Below, piece after piece: positions 34,166 through 42,686 of a stretch of DNA of 64,000 nt. The DNA is taken from assembly GCA_050305935.1 (NCBI GenBank), contig JBNLGG010000012.1, positions 1 through 64,000 of the forward strand. Reading direction: 5' to 3'. Under the pieces are notes generated by a model. The model did no database searches. It was not told where the DNA came from and was given only the letters and a program-made list of their open reading frames with translations. Position numbers and translations under genes: made by a program. This DNA comes from CAJXNP01 sp050305935. GTDB taxonomy: Bacteria > Bacteroidota > Bacteroidia > Cytophagales > Cyclobacteriaceae. The first letter of the stretch is position 1. Every line of letters starts with the position of its first letter.

Positions 34166-35048
34166 TGTTCACCTCCTCGATTTTTAAGTTCAGCCGCTCA
34201 AATGAGAACTTTTCAAGGCTGTCAAACATGTCTTCCATATTTTTTACCTGAATGCCTCCGTAAAGACTTCTGTCTATTTCGCGTAATGTGTTTTTTAAAT
34301 CATTGTTGGGATAAACCTGGGTAATTTCTTTTGTGGTTAATTTTGTGATGGGTTGCCGGTCGAGCTTTTCAAGGTATTTTTTCCAGGCGGTAAGTGCCCT
34401 TTCGCTCACCTGCGCATCCTCCGATTTTTGTGTAAGGATCGAATGATACTCCGCTTTATATTTTTCGAATGATTTTTTCAACCTGTACACTACAAACATT
34501 CGGTATACTTTTTTGCCAAACAATAATACCAGGGTGGTCAAGACAATTAAGAGGACACCTATTCCAATTAAAAAATAGATGTAATTAAATTGCTTAGGCA
34601 CTTCCTGGAAATCAGTTTCTGCCAACAGTTCAGGGTTTTTGGGGAGGCTGGTTACGACAGGTTTTAGGCGTACACTGTCTACCGTTGAATAGAATGAGCT
34701 GCTGTCTTTTCCCTCAAAAAAATAAACCGGAACTCGCAGATAGTATACCTCATCCAGCTCGTAGGTGGCCAAAGTAAACACAATGCTATCTTTTAACATT
34801 CCTTCCCGGGTAGTTGTAGTGGGAAAAAATTCTTTACCTACATATTCAAAAGGGAAAAAGTTATACGTGCTATCCGGAAATAATATTTTAGCCTGTGCCG
34901 GGTATTCAAAAGACATCATGTATTGGATATGTTCGCCGATTTTGACTGAATCAGCCATGAAATTTCCCTGCGGAAAATCCATATCGGTTTGTCCAAAGGC
35001 ATTGGGGGCAATCCACGCAAGCAAGAAATATAGAGACAGGCTACGCAC
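34158..35048 (-). CDS. DUF4381-like membrane protein of the Bat locus
   Basis: 296 residues: signal peptide (1-19), an extracytoplasmic beta-rich region (20-150), one transmembrane helix (IYFLIGIGVLLIVLTTLVLLF) and a helical cytosolic tail with KAEYHSILTQKSEDAQVSER. The layout matches the middle protein of DUF58/Bat operons. It overlaps both neighbours by eight bases and must be made with them. The periplasmic part may bind envelope targets and the tail may contact the DUF58 or BatA partners. Confidence 0.78.
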   Translation of the reverse strand: MRSLSLYFLLAWIAPNAFGQTDMDFPQGNFMADSVKIGEHIQYMMSFEYPAQAKILFPDSTYNFFPFEYVGKEFFPTTTTREGMLKDSIVFTLATYELDEVYYLRVPVYFFEGKDSSSFYSTVDSVRLKPVVTSLPKNPELLAETDFQEVPKQFNYIYFLIGIGVLLIVLTTLVLLFGKKVYRMFVVYRLKKSFEKYKAEYHSILTQKSEDAQVSERALTAWKKYLEKLDRQPITKLTTKEITQVYPNNDLKNTLREIDRSLYGGIQVKNMEDMFDSLEKFSFERLNLKIEEVNNG

Positions 35049-35919
35049 TTTTTCTTCCTTTATTCCTTATTCTGAACAATTTGATCAATTTCAAGACGTA
35101 ATCTTCGTGGGTGTACACGTTCAGGTAATTGGCATTGATATTTTTGCAAAATTCCTCTAGGGTTTCTCTCCCATCTGCAAAGGTATTTTTTAAATTTTTT
35201 CTGAACAATGCTGAAGAGGTATTTACCCAAATGGTTTTGTTTGATTCCTTGTCTTCAAGTGGAATGATCCCCAGTTTAGGTAATTCCGTTTCCCGCACGT
35301 CATTCACATGGATAACGATCAGGTCATGTTTTCTTCCTACTGCCCGCAGGTTGTGCTCATAATTTTCATCAATAAAATCGGAGACGACGATGATCACACT
35401 TTTCCTTTTGATCATATTCAAAATGCTCAAAAGGGCTTTGCTGAGATTTGTTTTTTTAGACGTGGGTTTTAATTTGACCAGCTCTGAAAGCATGTGGTAG
35501 GCATGTTTCTCTCCTTTGGCAGGTTTGATATATTTTTCTTTTTGGTCAGAAAAACAAACTAATCCGGTAAGGCTTAGCTCGCGGATGGCAGATAGAAAAA
35601 GTACTCCACAAATTTCTTTCGCAATGTCAATTTTTTTTTGGCCGGGGTTCCCGATCTCTTGCGAGGCACTTACATCAAGGAGGAAAAAAACGTTTTGTTC
35701 CTTTTCTTCTTTAAAGGTCTTTACAAAGGTGCCATGCCCTTTTGCTGACACATTCCAGTCAATTGCCCGCACATCATCCCCATACTGATATGATCGTACA
35801 TCGTCAAACTCAAGTCCGGATCCTTTAAAAACAGAGTGAAAATCACCCTGCATCTGATTGTCGATGGCTTTTCTGATCCTGATCTGGTAATTCCTAAGTT
35901 TTTTTACCAGTTCGCGCAT
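35041..35919 (-). CDS. DUF58 protein, first gene of the Bat-type operon
   Basis: 292 residues, cytosolic, with a VWA-like fold. The family signature is clear: GSGLEFDDVRSYQYGDDVRAIDW, then NVSAKGHGTFVKTFKEE and VFFLLDVSASQ, which carries the DxSxS-like site. A further IIVVSDFIDENYEHNL strand follows. DUF58 genes sit next to moxR ATPase genes and BatA, but here no moxR lies on either side. It has its own promoter, divergent from the DUF4296 gene. Confidence 0.9.
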   Translation of the reverse strand: MRELVKKLRNYQIRIRKAIDNQMQGDFHSVFKGSGLEFDDVRSYQYGDDVRAIDWNVSAKGHGTFVKTFKEEKEQNVFFLLDVSASQEIGNPGQKKIDIAKEICGVLFLSAIRELSLTGLVCFSDQKEKYIKPAKGEKHAYHMLSELVKLKPTSKKTNLSKALLSILNMIKRKSVIIVVSDFIDENYEHNLRAVGRKHDLIVIHVNDVRETELPKLGIIPLEDKESNKTIWVNTSSALFRKNLKNTFADGRETLEEFCKNINANYLNVYTHEDYVLKLIKLFRIRNKGRKSA

Positions 35920-35942
35920 AATGAATGTATTCTTTTATAAAT

Positions 35943-35950
35943 CAAACTTA
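35943..35950 (-). promoter_or_regulatory. -7 element TAAGTTTG of the Bat operon
   Basis: Exact TAnnTTTG on the minus strand, 23 bases before the DUF58 ATG, leader of about 17 bases. It lies six bases from an oppositely directed -7 element, so the two promoters cannot be occupied together. Confidence 0.5.
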
Positions 35951-35956
35951 ATTAAA

Positions 35957-35964
35957 TAATTTTG
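35957..35964 (+). promoter_or_regulatory. -7 element TAATTTTG of the DUF4296-mutS2 genes
   Basis: Exact TAnnTTTG four bases before the GTG start at 35969, the same distance as at rrf2, which predicts a leaderless or almost leaderless mRNA. Confidence 0.48.
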
Positions 35965-35968
35965 AGTC

Positions 35969-36313
35969 GTGAAAATACAACATTTCATATTAATAATAAT
36001 CCTGATCCTTGGCTGTAGTAAAAGGCTTGAGATACCTTCTGATCTTTACAACAGGGAAATGATGGCCAATATTATGACCGATGTATATGTTCTTGAATTT
36101 AAAGTCAAGGAAATTAAAGTGGGTCATGATTCCCTGCAAAAGATTTTTAACCTATATGAAAGGGAGCTGTTTCTCGAAAAAGGATATGATTCTTTAAAGT
36201 ATCGCAAGTCACTTGAATTCTACATAGACCAGCCGGAACACATTGAATACATTTATACACTCATCGCAGATAGCCTCAGTGTAAGGAATCAAATCCAGGA
36301 ATTTAACAAGTAG
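35969..36313 (+). CDS. DUF4296 lipoprotein
   Basis: 114 residues starting with GTG. The hydrophobic leader and Cys (LIIILILGC, Cys16) make a lipoprotein; the mature part is helical with an IPSDLYNREMMANIMTDVYVLE segment typical of DUF4296. The basic residue right after the start supports GTG rather than a later codon. mutS2 begins 10 bases after its stop. Members are widespread in Bacteroidota; no function is known to me. Confidence 0.82.
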   Translation: MKIQHFILIIILILGCSKRLEIPSDLYNREMMANIMTDVYVLEFKVKEIKVGHDSLQKIFNLYERELFLEKGYDSLKYRKSLEFYIDQPEHIEYIYTLIADSLSVRNQIQEFNK

Positions 36314-36323
36314 CCAGGGTCGT

Positions 36324-38708
36324 ATGAATTTTCCGGAAAACATAGAAGAGAAGCTAGGTTTTGATAAAATCAAGGAACTCATCTCGGCAGAATGCAGAAG
36401 CGACTTAAGTGCTGAGCAGGTATTAAAAATCAGGTTTTCCGAAAAAAAAGGGATCGTTGAAAAGCTATGTGGTCAGACGCGTGAGTTTTGTCAGATACTT
36501 TCGTCTGGGGAGAACTATACACCTTTTAGCCAGATCGATTCGATCAGGTATTTGAAGGCGATGAAAATTGCAGGCTCATTCATCACGAGTCATGAAATCA
36601 ATGACCTCAGGGTGTTTATTGAAAGCGCTGTGCTAAACCTGGCCTTTTTCCGGAGCAAGAATAGCGTCTATCCTGTTTTATTTGAATTAGTGGACAGACA
36701 TTTGGTCAATGAAAAACTACCCCAAATAATACTTTCTAAGATCAATGATAAAGGAGATGTCAGGGACGATGCTTCTCCCGAGCTGAGAAACATACGATCT
36801 TCCATGGTGGCGCTTGAAAATAAGGCGCGGAAGGTCGTGGCCAGAATCATTGTATCCAGTAGAAAGGAAGGATACACCCCCGAGGATGCGGAAGTGACCA
36901 TAAGAAACGGAAGGCTTGTGATCCCGGTAAAGGCTGAGTACAAAAGGCAGGTAAAAGGTTTTATTCATGATGAATCGGCCTCGGGTCAGACATCCTATAT
37001 CGAGCCTGCTGAAGCACTGGAATTAAACAATGAAATCCGCGAGCTGGGCTATAAAGAGCATCGCGAAATTGTCAAAATTCTGATAGCTGTATGCGATGAG
37101 ATCAGGAAGGATTACGAAGCCCTATTGCACATTTATCAGGTATCAGCCATTCTCGACTTTATCAGGGCTAAAGCTGTGTACTCGTTAAGAACCGGGGCTG
37201 TTTGCCCGGAAATTAGCTCAAAAAAAGAGATTTCCTTCATAAAGGCACGCCATCCCATCCTGGAAAAAAGCCTGGCAAAACAGCAGAAAAAGATCGTTCC
37301 CCTGGATATTTTTATTTCCAACGAAAAAAGGATTCTTGTCATTTCAGGACCCAACGCAGGTGGAAAGTCAGTCACATTAAAAACCCTGGGTTTATTGCAA
37401 TACATGCTGCAATGCGGCTTGCTGGTACCTGTAGCTGAAGGTTCATCGACGGGCATTTTTCAAAAAATATTTATCGATATCGGTGATGAGCAGTCGTTGG
37501 AAAACGATCTGAGTACATACAGCTCCCATTTGAAAAATATGACGCACTTCGTCACTCATACCGATAAATCCACTCTTTTTCTGATCGATGAATTTGGAAC
37601 AGGTACCGATCCGAAGTTTGGAGGAGCGATTGCGGAGTCTATTTTGGTGGAGCTGTTAAACCTGGGAGGGCATGGCGCTTTGTCCACCCATTACTCTAAC
37701 CTCAAGAAGCTTGCCGACAGGACGGATGGCATTGCCAATGCGAGGATGAGATTTGATGTTTCCAATTTGGAACCTCTTTTTGAGTTGGAAATTGGCAAAC
37801 CGGGAAGTTCTTTTGCATTGGAAATTGCGAGGAAAATAGGTTTGCCTACAAATATCGTGAACCGGGCGCGAAAAAATGCCGGGTATGACGAGGTGCAGAT
37901 GGATACGCTGCTAACCGATCTGGAACGCGAGAAAAACGAGTTGGTGAAAAAGCTCGAATCGGTGGAAAGAAAGGAGTCGCTTCTGGCAGTGTCACAAAAA
38001 AGTTACGAAGATCTGAAAAGCCACCTGGAAGAAAAGAAGAAGGAAATACTGAACAATGCAAGGCTGGAGGCCCAGTCGATTATCAAAACAGCCAATCAAA
38101 AAATTGAATCGGCGGTCCATTTCATAAAAACGGCAAGCGCAGCATCTAAGGTAATCAAGCAGCAAAAAGAAGAAATTGCGGAGTTTAAGGAGCGAATAGT
38201 CATAGAAAAGCCAAAACCCACAAAGCAATTAAAAGTGGTGAAAGGGCCGATTGGGAAGGGTGACAAAGTGGCTATCAAGGGACAGGAAACCGTGGGTGAA
38301 GTATTGACCATTTTTAAAAAAACCGCTGAAGTATCTTTTGGGGCCATTAAATCCAATGTAAACCTTGACAAGCTGGTAAAAATAGATGAGCCGAAAGGCA
38401 AACCGAAAGAAAGTAAATCCGCTTACAAAAAATTAAACTTTGACATCAATACCACTAAGTCCAATTTTAGTTCGGAGCTGGATATTCGGGGCAAGCGGGC
38501 CGGGGAAGCTCAGGAGCTTGTCAGGGAGTTCCTTGACAATGCCATCATGTTTTCCGTGCCCACGCTCAAAGTCATTCATGGAATGGGCAATGGCGTATTG
38601 CGATCGGTCGTTCGTGAAGAGCTATTTAAAAGTAAGGAAGTGGATAAAGTGGAAGATGAACATGCCGACAGAGGTGGCAGTGGGGCAACGATAGTTTATT
38701 TGAAATAA
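36324..38708 (+). CDS. mutS2: MutS2 (MutS-like ATPase with Smr nuclease domain)
   Basis: 794 residues. A clamp/lever region (about 1-320) precedes the ATPase: GPNAGGKSVTLKTLGLL (Walker A), FLIDEFGTGTDPKFGGAIA (Walker B) and ALSTHYSNLKKLAD. A coiled-coil region (about 530-610) and the C-terminal Smr domain follow (LDIRGKRAGEAQELVREFL and IHGMGNGVLRSVV). MutS2 suppresses recombination and processes branched DNA or collided ribosomes, depending on the organism. Promoter shared with the DUF4296 gene; the converging ABC gene starts two bases from its stop. Confidence 0.95.
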   Translation: MNFPENIEEKLGFDKIKELISAECRSDLSAEQVLKIRFSEKKGIVEKLCGQTREFCQILSSGENYTPFSQIDSIRYLKAMKIAGSFITSHEINDLRVFIESAVLNLAFFRSKNSVYPVLFELVDRHLVNEKLPQIILSKINDKGDVRDDASPELRNIRSSMVALENKARKVVARIIVSSRKEGYTPEDAEVTIRNGRLVIPVKAEYKRQVKGFIHDESASGQTSYIEPAEALELNNEIRELGYKEHREIVKILIAVCDEIRKDYEALLHIYQVSAILDFIRAKAVYSLRTGAVCPEISSKKEISFIKARHPILEKSLAKQQKKIVPLDIFISNEKRILVISGPNAGGKSVTLKTLGLLQYMLQCGLLVPVAEGSSTGIFQKIFIDIGDEQSLENDLSTYSSHLKNMTHFVTHTDKSTLFLIDEFGTGTDPKFGGAIAESILVELLNLGGHGALSTHYSNLKKLADRTDGIANARMRFDVSNLEPLFELEIGKPGSSFALEIARKIGLPTNIVNRARKNAGYDEVQMDTLLTDLEREKNELVKKLESVERKESLLAVSQKSYEDLKSHLEEKKKEILNNARLEAQSIIKTANQKIESAVHFIKTASAASKVIKQQKEEIAEFKERIVIEKPKPTKQLKVVKGPIGKGDKVAIKGQETVGEVLTIFKKTAEVSFGAIKSNVNLDKLVKIDEPKGKPKESKSAYKKLNFDINTTKSNFSSELDIRGKRAGEAQELVREFLDNAIMFSVPTLKVIHGMGNGVLRSVVREELFKSKEVDKVEDEHADRGGSGATIVYLK

Positions 38709-38709
38709 A

Positions 38710-39327
38710 CTACTTGTAGTCTTCTATCGCGAGGATTTCCTCGCAAAACGAATACTCGCTTTCTGAATTTGAGCTTACTATGATGGTCTTTTTTTGTGCA
38801 ATTTTCCCAATGTTTTCCTGATACCAGTTTATTCCCTTCTTGTCAAGATTGGTGGTGGGCTCGTCGAGCAAGACAATGGGAGTGTTTGAAAAAAAGCAAA
38901 TGCCCAGCTTGACCCTTTGCCTCATTCCTGTGGAAAAGTCTTTTATTTTTTTTGACCGGGCGTGTTCCAGTTGGAGGAGCGAGGGCATATCTTTTTTTGA
39001 AACGCCATCTTCCAAAGTTTTGAATTTAAAGTGAAAGGAAAGGAATTCTTCCAGGGAAAATTCATCGATGATATCAAGATAGGGTGCGCAAAACGAAATG
39101 TGCTGGTACATTTTATCAGGATCGACGGATTTTCCAGTTTCGAGGTAAGACACTTTTCCATTGCTGGGGAGCAGGTTTCCTGAGATGATTTGAAGCAGGG
39201 TGGATTTTCCTGATCCGTTGGCACCGGTGATCGCCAGCGAGGTGTTTGAGTTTACTGTGTAGCTAATATGTTTAAATATCCATTCCCTGTTAAATCGCTT
39301 ACTGATACCCTCTAAGGAAATGGTCAT
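38710..39327 (-). CDS. ABC transporter ATPase subunit of the lpx operon
   Basis: 205 residues, short for an ABC ATPase. Walker A GANGSGKSTLLQIISG, signature FSTGMRQRVKLG and Walker B IVLLDEPTTNLDKKG are normal. The H-loop His, expected about 25 residues after Walker B, is not found: the region reads IIVSSNSESEYSF, with Asn where His is usual. No permease gene is in the window. It follows lpxA by five bases, so its partner may act in envelope lipid transport; this is inferred from position. Confidence 0.87.
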   Translation of the reverse strand: MTISLEGISKRFNREWIFKHISYTVNSNTSLAITGANGSGKSTLLQIISGNLLPSNGKVSYLETGKSVDPDKMYQHISFCAPYLDIIDEFSLEEFLSFHFKFKTLEDGVSKKDMPSLLQLEHARSKKIKDFSTGMRQRVKLGICFFSNTPIVLLDEPTTNLDKKGINWYQENIGKIAQKKTIIVSSNSESEYSFCEEILAIEDYK

Positions 39328-39332
39328 AATAA

Positions 39333-40115
39333 CTATATGTTATTGAAACCTTTCATTATTCCCCGGTCAGACCTGCGAACAAAATTTAGTATGGAGTCTC
39401 TTTCTTTGGATGCTGGAAGTGTGGCTTCGATGATTTCTATCGCTTTGGAATTGTTGAGGCCTCGCTGGAATATATGGCGATAAACTTCCTGGATTTCGTT
39501 GATCTGATCGTTGGTAAAACCCCTTCTTCTCAGCCCAACTGAATTGATACCGGCGTAGCTCAATGGTTCACGGGCTGCTTTAGCAAAAGGGGGAACGTCT
39601 TTTCTAACCAATGATCCGCCGGAAACAAAAGCATGGGCACCGATTTTCACAAATTGGTGGATGGAAGAAGAACCACCAATAATTGCCCAATCATCCACGA
39701 CCACGTGTCCGGCCATTTGTACATTGTTGACTAGAATACAGTGGTTACCTATCTGGCAATCATGTGCGATGTGCACATAGGCCATTACCAGGCAATTGGA
39801 ACCAACAGATGTTTTTAGTTTATCTTCTGTTCCACGACTCATTGTCACATACTCTCGAATTACCGTATTGTCGCCGATCTCCGCTGTGGTTTCCTCTCCA
39901 CCAAACTTTAGGTCCTGAGGAATGCCTGAAATAACCGAACCAGGGAATATCTTGCAGTTTTTGCCAATCCTCGCCCCTGACATGATGGTCACGTTGGGAC
40001 CGATCCACGTGCCGTCGCCGATCTCTACATTGTCATCAATGGTGGTAAATGATTCTACTTTTACATTTTCCCCCAGCTTGGCATTGGGATGAATAAAATT
40101 TATTGGTTGACTCAT
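39333..40115 (-). CDS. lpxA: UDP-N-acetylglucosamine acyltransferase LpxA
   Basis: First committed lipid A step: transfers a hydroxyacyl chain from ACP to UDP-GlcNAc. 260 residues of left-handed beta-helix hexapeptide repeats, with the catalytic-His motif MAYVHIAHDCQIGNHC and GGSSSIHQFVKIG. The C-terminal helical part (FTNDQINEIQEVYRHIFQRG) is typical. It overlaps the LpxC-FabZ gene by four bases. Length and motifs are normal. Confidence 0.96.
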   Translation of the reverse strand: MSQPINFIHPNAKLGENVKVESFTTIDDNVEIGDGTWIGPNVTIMSGARIGKNCKIFPGSVISGIPQDLKFGGEETTAEIGDNTVIREYVTMSRGTEDKLKTSVGSNCLVMAYVHIAHDCQIGNHCILVNNVQMAGHVVVDDWAIIGGSSSIHQFVKIGAHAFVSGGSLVRKDVPPFAKAAREPLSYAGINSVGLRRRGFTNDQINEIQEVYRHIFQRGLNNSKAIEIIEATLPASKERDSILNFVRRSDRGIMKGFNNI

Positions 40116-41500
40116 TTCTTCCTTACTATGCTTGCTATCATTATACTCTCGGTTACGAGGGTTTTTCCCACATATGCCTTACCACTCATTTTAGCAATAC
40201 CTCTTTTGATTGGCTCTAACAACTGACATTGTATGACAAGTGTGTCGCCGGGCAATACCATTTTTCTGAATTTGCATTCTTCAATTTTGAGAAAATAAGT
40301 CCAGTAGTTTTGAGGATCTGGAACGGTATTTAATACAAAAATCCCACCTATCTGCGCCATGGCTTCCACGATCAAAACCCCAGGCATAACAGGGTTCTCG
40401 GGAAAATGACCCTGAAAGAATGGTTCATTGTAGGTGACGTTTTTTACACCGGTTACCGTCGTGTCATCTAAATGAATGACTTTATCAATTAATAAAAAGG
40501 GTAACCTGTGAGGCAATATATCCTTCACCTGATTAATGTCAAAGACGGGTGGGAGGTTGGGGTTGTAGTTTGGAGCTGAACTTTCGTCCTTTTCCATTAG
40601 TTTCTTTAATTTTTTCGCAAAGGCTACATTTGCCGCATGTCCCGGTCTGGCGGCTAATATTTGCGCTTTCAGTGGCCTACCAGCCAGGGCTAAATCACCT
40701 ACCAGATCAAGCAGCTTGTGTCGGGCGGGTTCGTTTCGATGGCGCAATTCCACATTGTTGAGGATGCCTTCCTTTTTAACTTCCACCTTTGGTTTATTGA
40801 ACAATCCTGCGAGGTAGTCTAACTCATTATCTTCGACTACCCGGTCGACCACGACAATCGCGTTGTTCAGGTCGCCCCCTTTGATCAGGTTGTTTTTGTA
40901 TAGCATTTCCAATTCATGGAGGAAGCAAAATGTCCTCGATGAAGAAATCTCTTTTTCAAATTGGGAGATGTCTGTCAGGGATGCATGTTGGCTTCCCAGT
41001 ACCGGAGAGTTGTAGTCAATCATCACCGTAAGCCGGTAGTTGTCTAACGGTAACGCTGCAATTTCCACATCACGGCTATGATCGCGGTAAAAAACACTTT
41101 CGGGAACTTCGTAAAAGTGTCGTAAAGCATTTTGTTCTTCTGTCCCGGCACATTTAAGTGCATCTACAAATTGGCGCGAAGACCCGTCCATGATGGGAGG
41201 TTCCGGGCCGTCCAACTGGATGAGAACGTTATCTATCTGGAGCCCGACAAGAGCCGCCATGGTGTGCTCGACAGTGTTAATTCTTGCGCCACTTTGCTCG
41301 ATAGTTGTGCCACGCGAAAGGTCTACCACGTTGTCCACATCAGCATCGACCACAGGTTGTCCCTCGATATCTACTCGCTGGAACTTGACACCATGATTTG
41401 GTGGGGCGGGCAAGAAAGTCATATTTGCCTCTACACCTGTGTGTAATCCAACACCTGAAATAGTAACGGATTTTTTAATGGTGTGCTGTTTCAAATTCAT
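40112..41500 (-). CDS. lpxC: Bifunctional LpxC deacetylase and FabZ dehydratase
   Basis: 462 residues with two enzymes fused. The first about 300 residues are LpxC, the zinc deacetylase of lipid A synthesis, with TVEHTMAALVG, IMDGSSRQFVDALK and HRNEPARHKLLDLVGDLALA. The last 150 residues are FabZ, which dehydrates 3-hydroxyacyl-ACP: PHRLPFLLIDKV and FFQGHFPENPVMPGVLIVEAMAQ. This fusion is characteristic of Bacteroidota. It overlaps lpxA and follows lpxD by 13 bases, so one transcript makes three lipid A steps. Confidence 0.96.
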   Translation of the reverse strand: MNLKQHTIKKSVTISGVGLHTGVEANMTFLPAPPNHGVKFQRVDIEGQPVVDADVDNVVDLSRGTTIEQSGARINTVEHTMAALVGLQIDNVLIQLDGPEPPIMDGSSRQFVDALKCAGTEEQNALRHFYEVPESVFYRDHSRDVEIAALPLDNYRLTVMIDYNSPVLGSQHASLTDISQFEKEISSSRTFCFLHELEMLYKNNLIKGGDLNNAIVVVDRVVEDNELDYLAGLFNKPKVEVKKEGILNNVELRHRNEPARHKLLDLVGDLALAGRPLKAQILAARPGHAANVAFAKKLKKLMEKDESSAPNYNPNLPPVFDINQVKDILPHRLPFLLIDKVIHLDDTTVTGVKNVTYNEPFFQGHFPENPVMPGVLIVEAMAQIGGIFVLNTVPDPQNYWTYFLKIEECKFRKMVLPGDTLVIQCQLLEPIKRGIAKMSGKAYVGKTLVTESIMIASIVRKK

Positions 41501-41513
41501 CTATCGAGCTCAA

Positions 41514-42551
41514 TTAATTAGCCCGCAAATTTAGTACTTTTTCTTCAAGTTGCTCTATTCTCCTTCTTAAATCTGGCAATTTTCTAAACAGTGCCACACT
41601 TTTAAAATAATCGCCTTTTGACTGAGCCGGTGAGCCCATTCCTACCTCCCCATCTTCCATGGATTTCATTACTCCGGTCTGCGCTGCGAGCATTACTTTA
41701 TTGCCGATCTTTATATGCCCGGCAATGCCCACCTGGCCACCAATCATACAATTATCGCCAATTGTGGTGGAGCCGGAAACACCTGCCTGGGCGGCCATCA
41801 CCGTGTTGGAACCAATTTCCACGTTGTGTGCGATCTGGATGAGGTTGTCGATTTTAGTCCCTTTTCTAATGATCGTTGACCCTAATGTTGCACAGTCCAA
41901 CGCACTATTTGCTCCGATACTTACATCATCTTCAAGAATCACGTTACCAAGCTGTGGGATGGTTTTATAACTTCCATCCTCCTGTGGGGCAAAACCGAAA
42001 CCATCAGACCCAATTACCGCACCCGGGTGGATGACACACCGTTTACCAATCACGGTGTTTTCACAAATTTTCACCCCTGGATGAATAATTGAATTGTCCC
42101 CAATGACCACGTTGTCTCCAATGAATGCCTGGGGGTAGATCTTGACATTGTCGCCGATCTTGACATTGTTGCCAATATAGGAAAAGGCTCCGCGATAGAC
42201 CTTTTCGCCCACCTGGCTATTTTCACCAATGAAGGAAGGATTTTCCACTCCCTGTTTAGCATAGCTCATGATTTTATGATATTCCTCCAGAAGTACCGTG
42301 AAGCTGCTGTAAGAGTCTTTCACACGGATCAAAGTGGTTTTTAATTCTTTTTTGGGAACGAAATCTTCAGAAACAATGACGGCAGATGCACCGGTAGTGT
42401 AAATAAACTCTTCATATTTGAGATTGGAAAGAAAGCTGATACTCCCTTTTTGGGCATCCTGGATTTTGGCCAGAGACGTGATTTCTTCCGCTCCGTTTCC
42501 TTCTACCTTTCCATTGAGAATAGCTGCAACCTGTTGTATGGTAAATTTCAT
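41514..42551 (-). CDS. lpxD: UDP-3-O-acylglucosamine N-acyltransferase LpxD
   Basis: 345 residues. The N-terminal uridine-binding domain (to about 100) has VAAILNGKVEGN and SISFLSNLKYEEFI, followed by beta-helix hexapeptide repeats with the catalytic-His motif IIQIAHNVEIGSNT. The C-terminal helix (LPDLRRRIEQLEEKVLNL) is a coiled coil expected for the trimer. It is normal in length. It is the second gene of the HD-lpxD-lpxC-lpxA-ABC series. Confidence 0.96.
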   Translation of the reverse strand: MKFTIQQVAAILNGKVEGNGAEEITSLAKIQDAQKGSISFLSNLKYEEFIYTTGASAVIVSEDFVPKKELKTTLIRVKDSYSSFTVLLEEYHKIMSYAKQGVENPSFIGENSQVGEKVYRGAFSYIGNNVKIGDNVKIYPQAFIGDNVVIGDNSIIHPGVKICENTVIGKRCVIHPGAVIGSDGFGFAPQEDGSYKTIPQLGNVILEDDVSIGANSALDCATLGSTIIRKGTKIDNLIQIAHNVEIGSNTVMAAQAGVSGSTTIGDNCMIGGQVGIAGHIKIGNKVMLAAQTGVMKSMEDGEVGMGSPAQSKGDYFKSVALFRKLPDLRRRIEQLEEKVLNLRAN

Positions 42552-42581
42552 GTAGATATAATTTAATTTTCAATTGTTACA

Positions 42582-42598
42582 TGCCTACCTCGTCGGCA
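42582..42598. other. 17-base imperfect hairpin in the lpxD leader
   Basis: TGCCTACCTCGTCGGCA: TGCC and GGCA arms plus an inner AC/GT pair, one mismatch and a three-base loop. Next to it is GACAGG. The sequence resembles the short GC-rich hairpins scattered in many Bacteroidota genomes, but only this copy occurs in the window. Confidence 0.4.
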
Positions 42599-42686
42599 GA
42601 CAGGTTTAATGATTGAAATATTCATTTGTGGTTTTTTATTGAACATTTTAATCCTGTCGGTTTCATAAAATGTGATTTTTTAAGAA

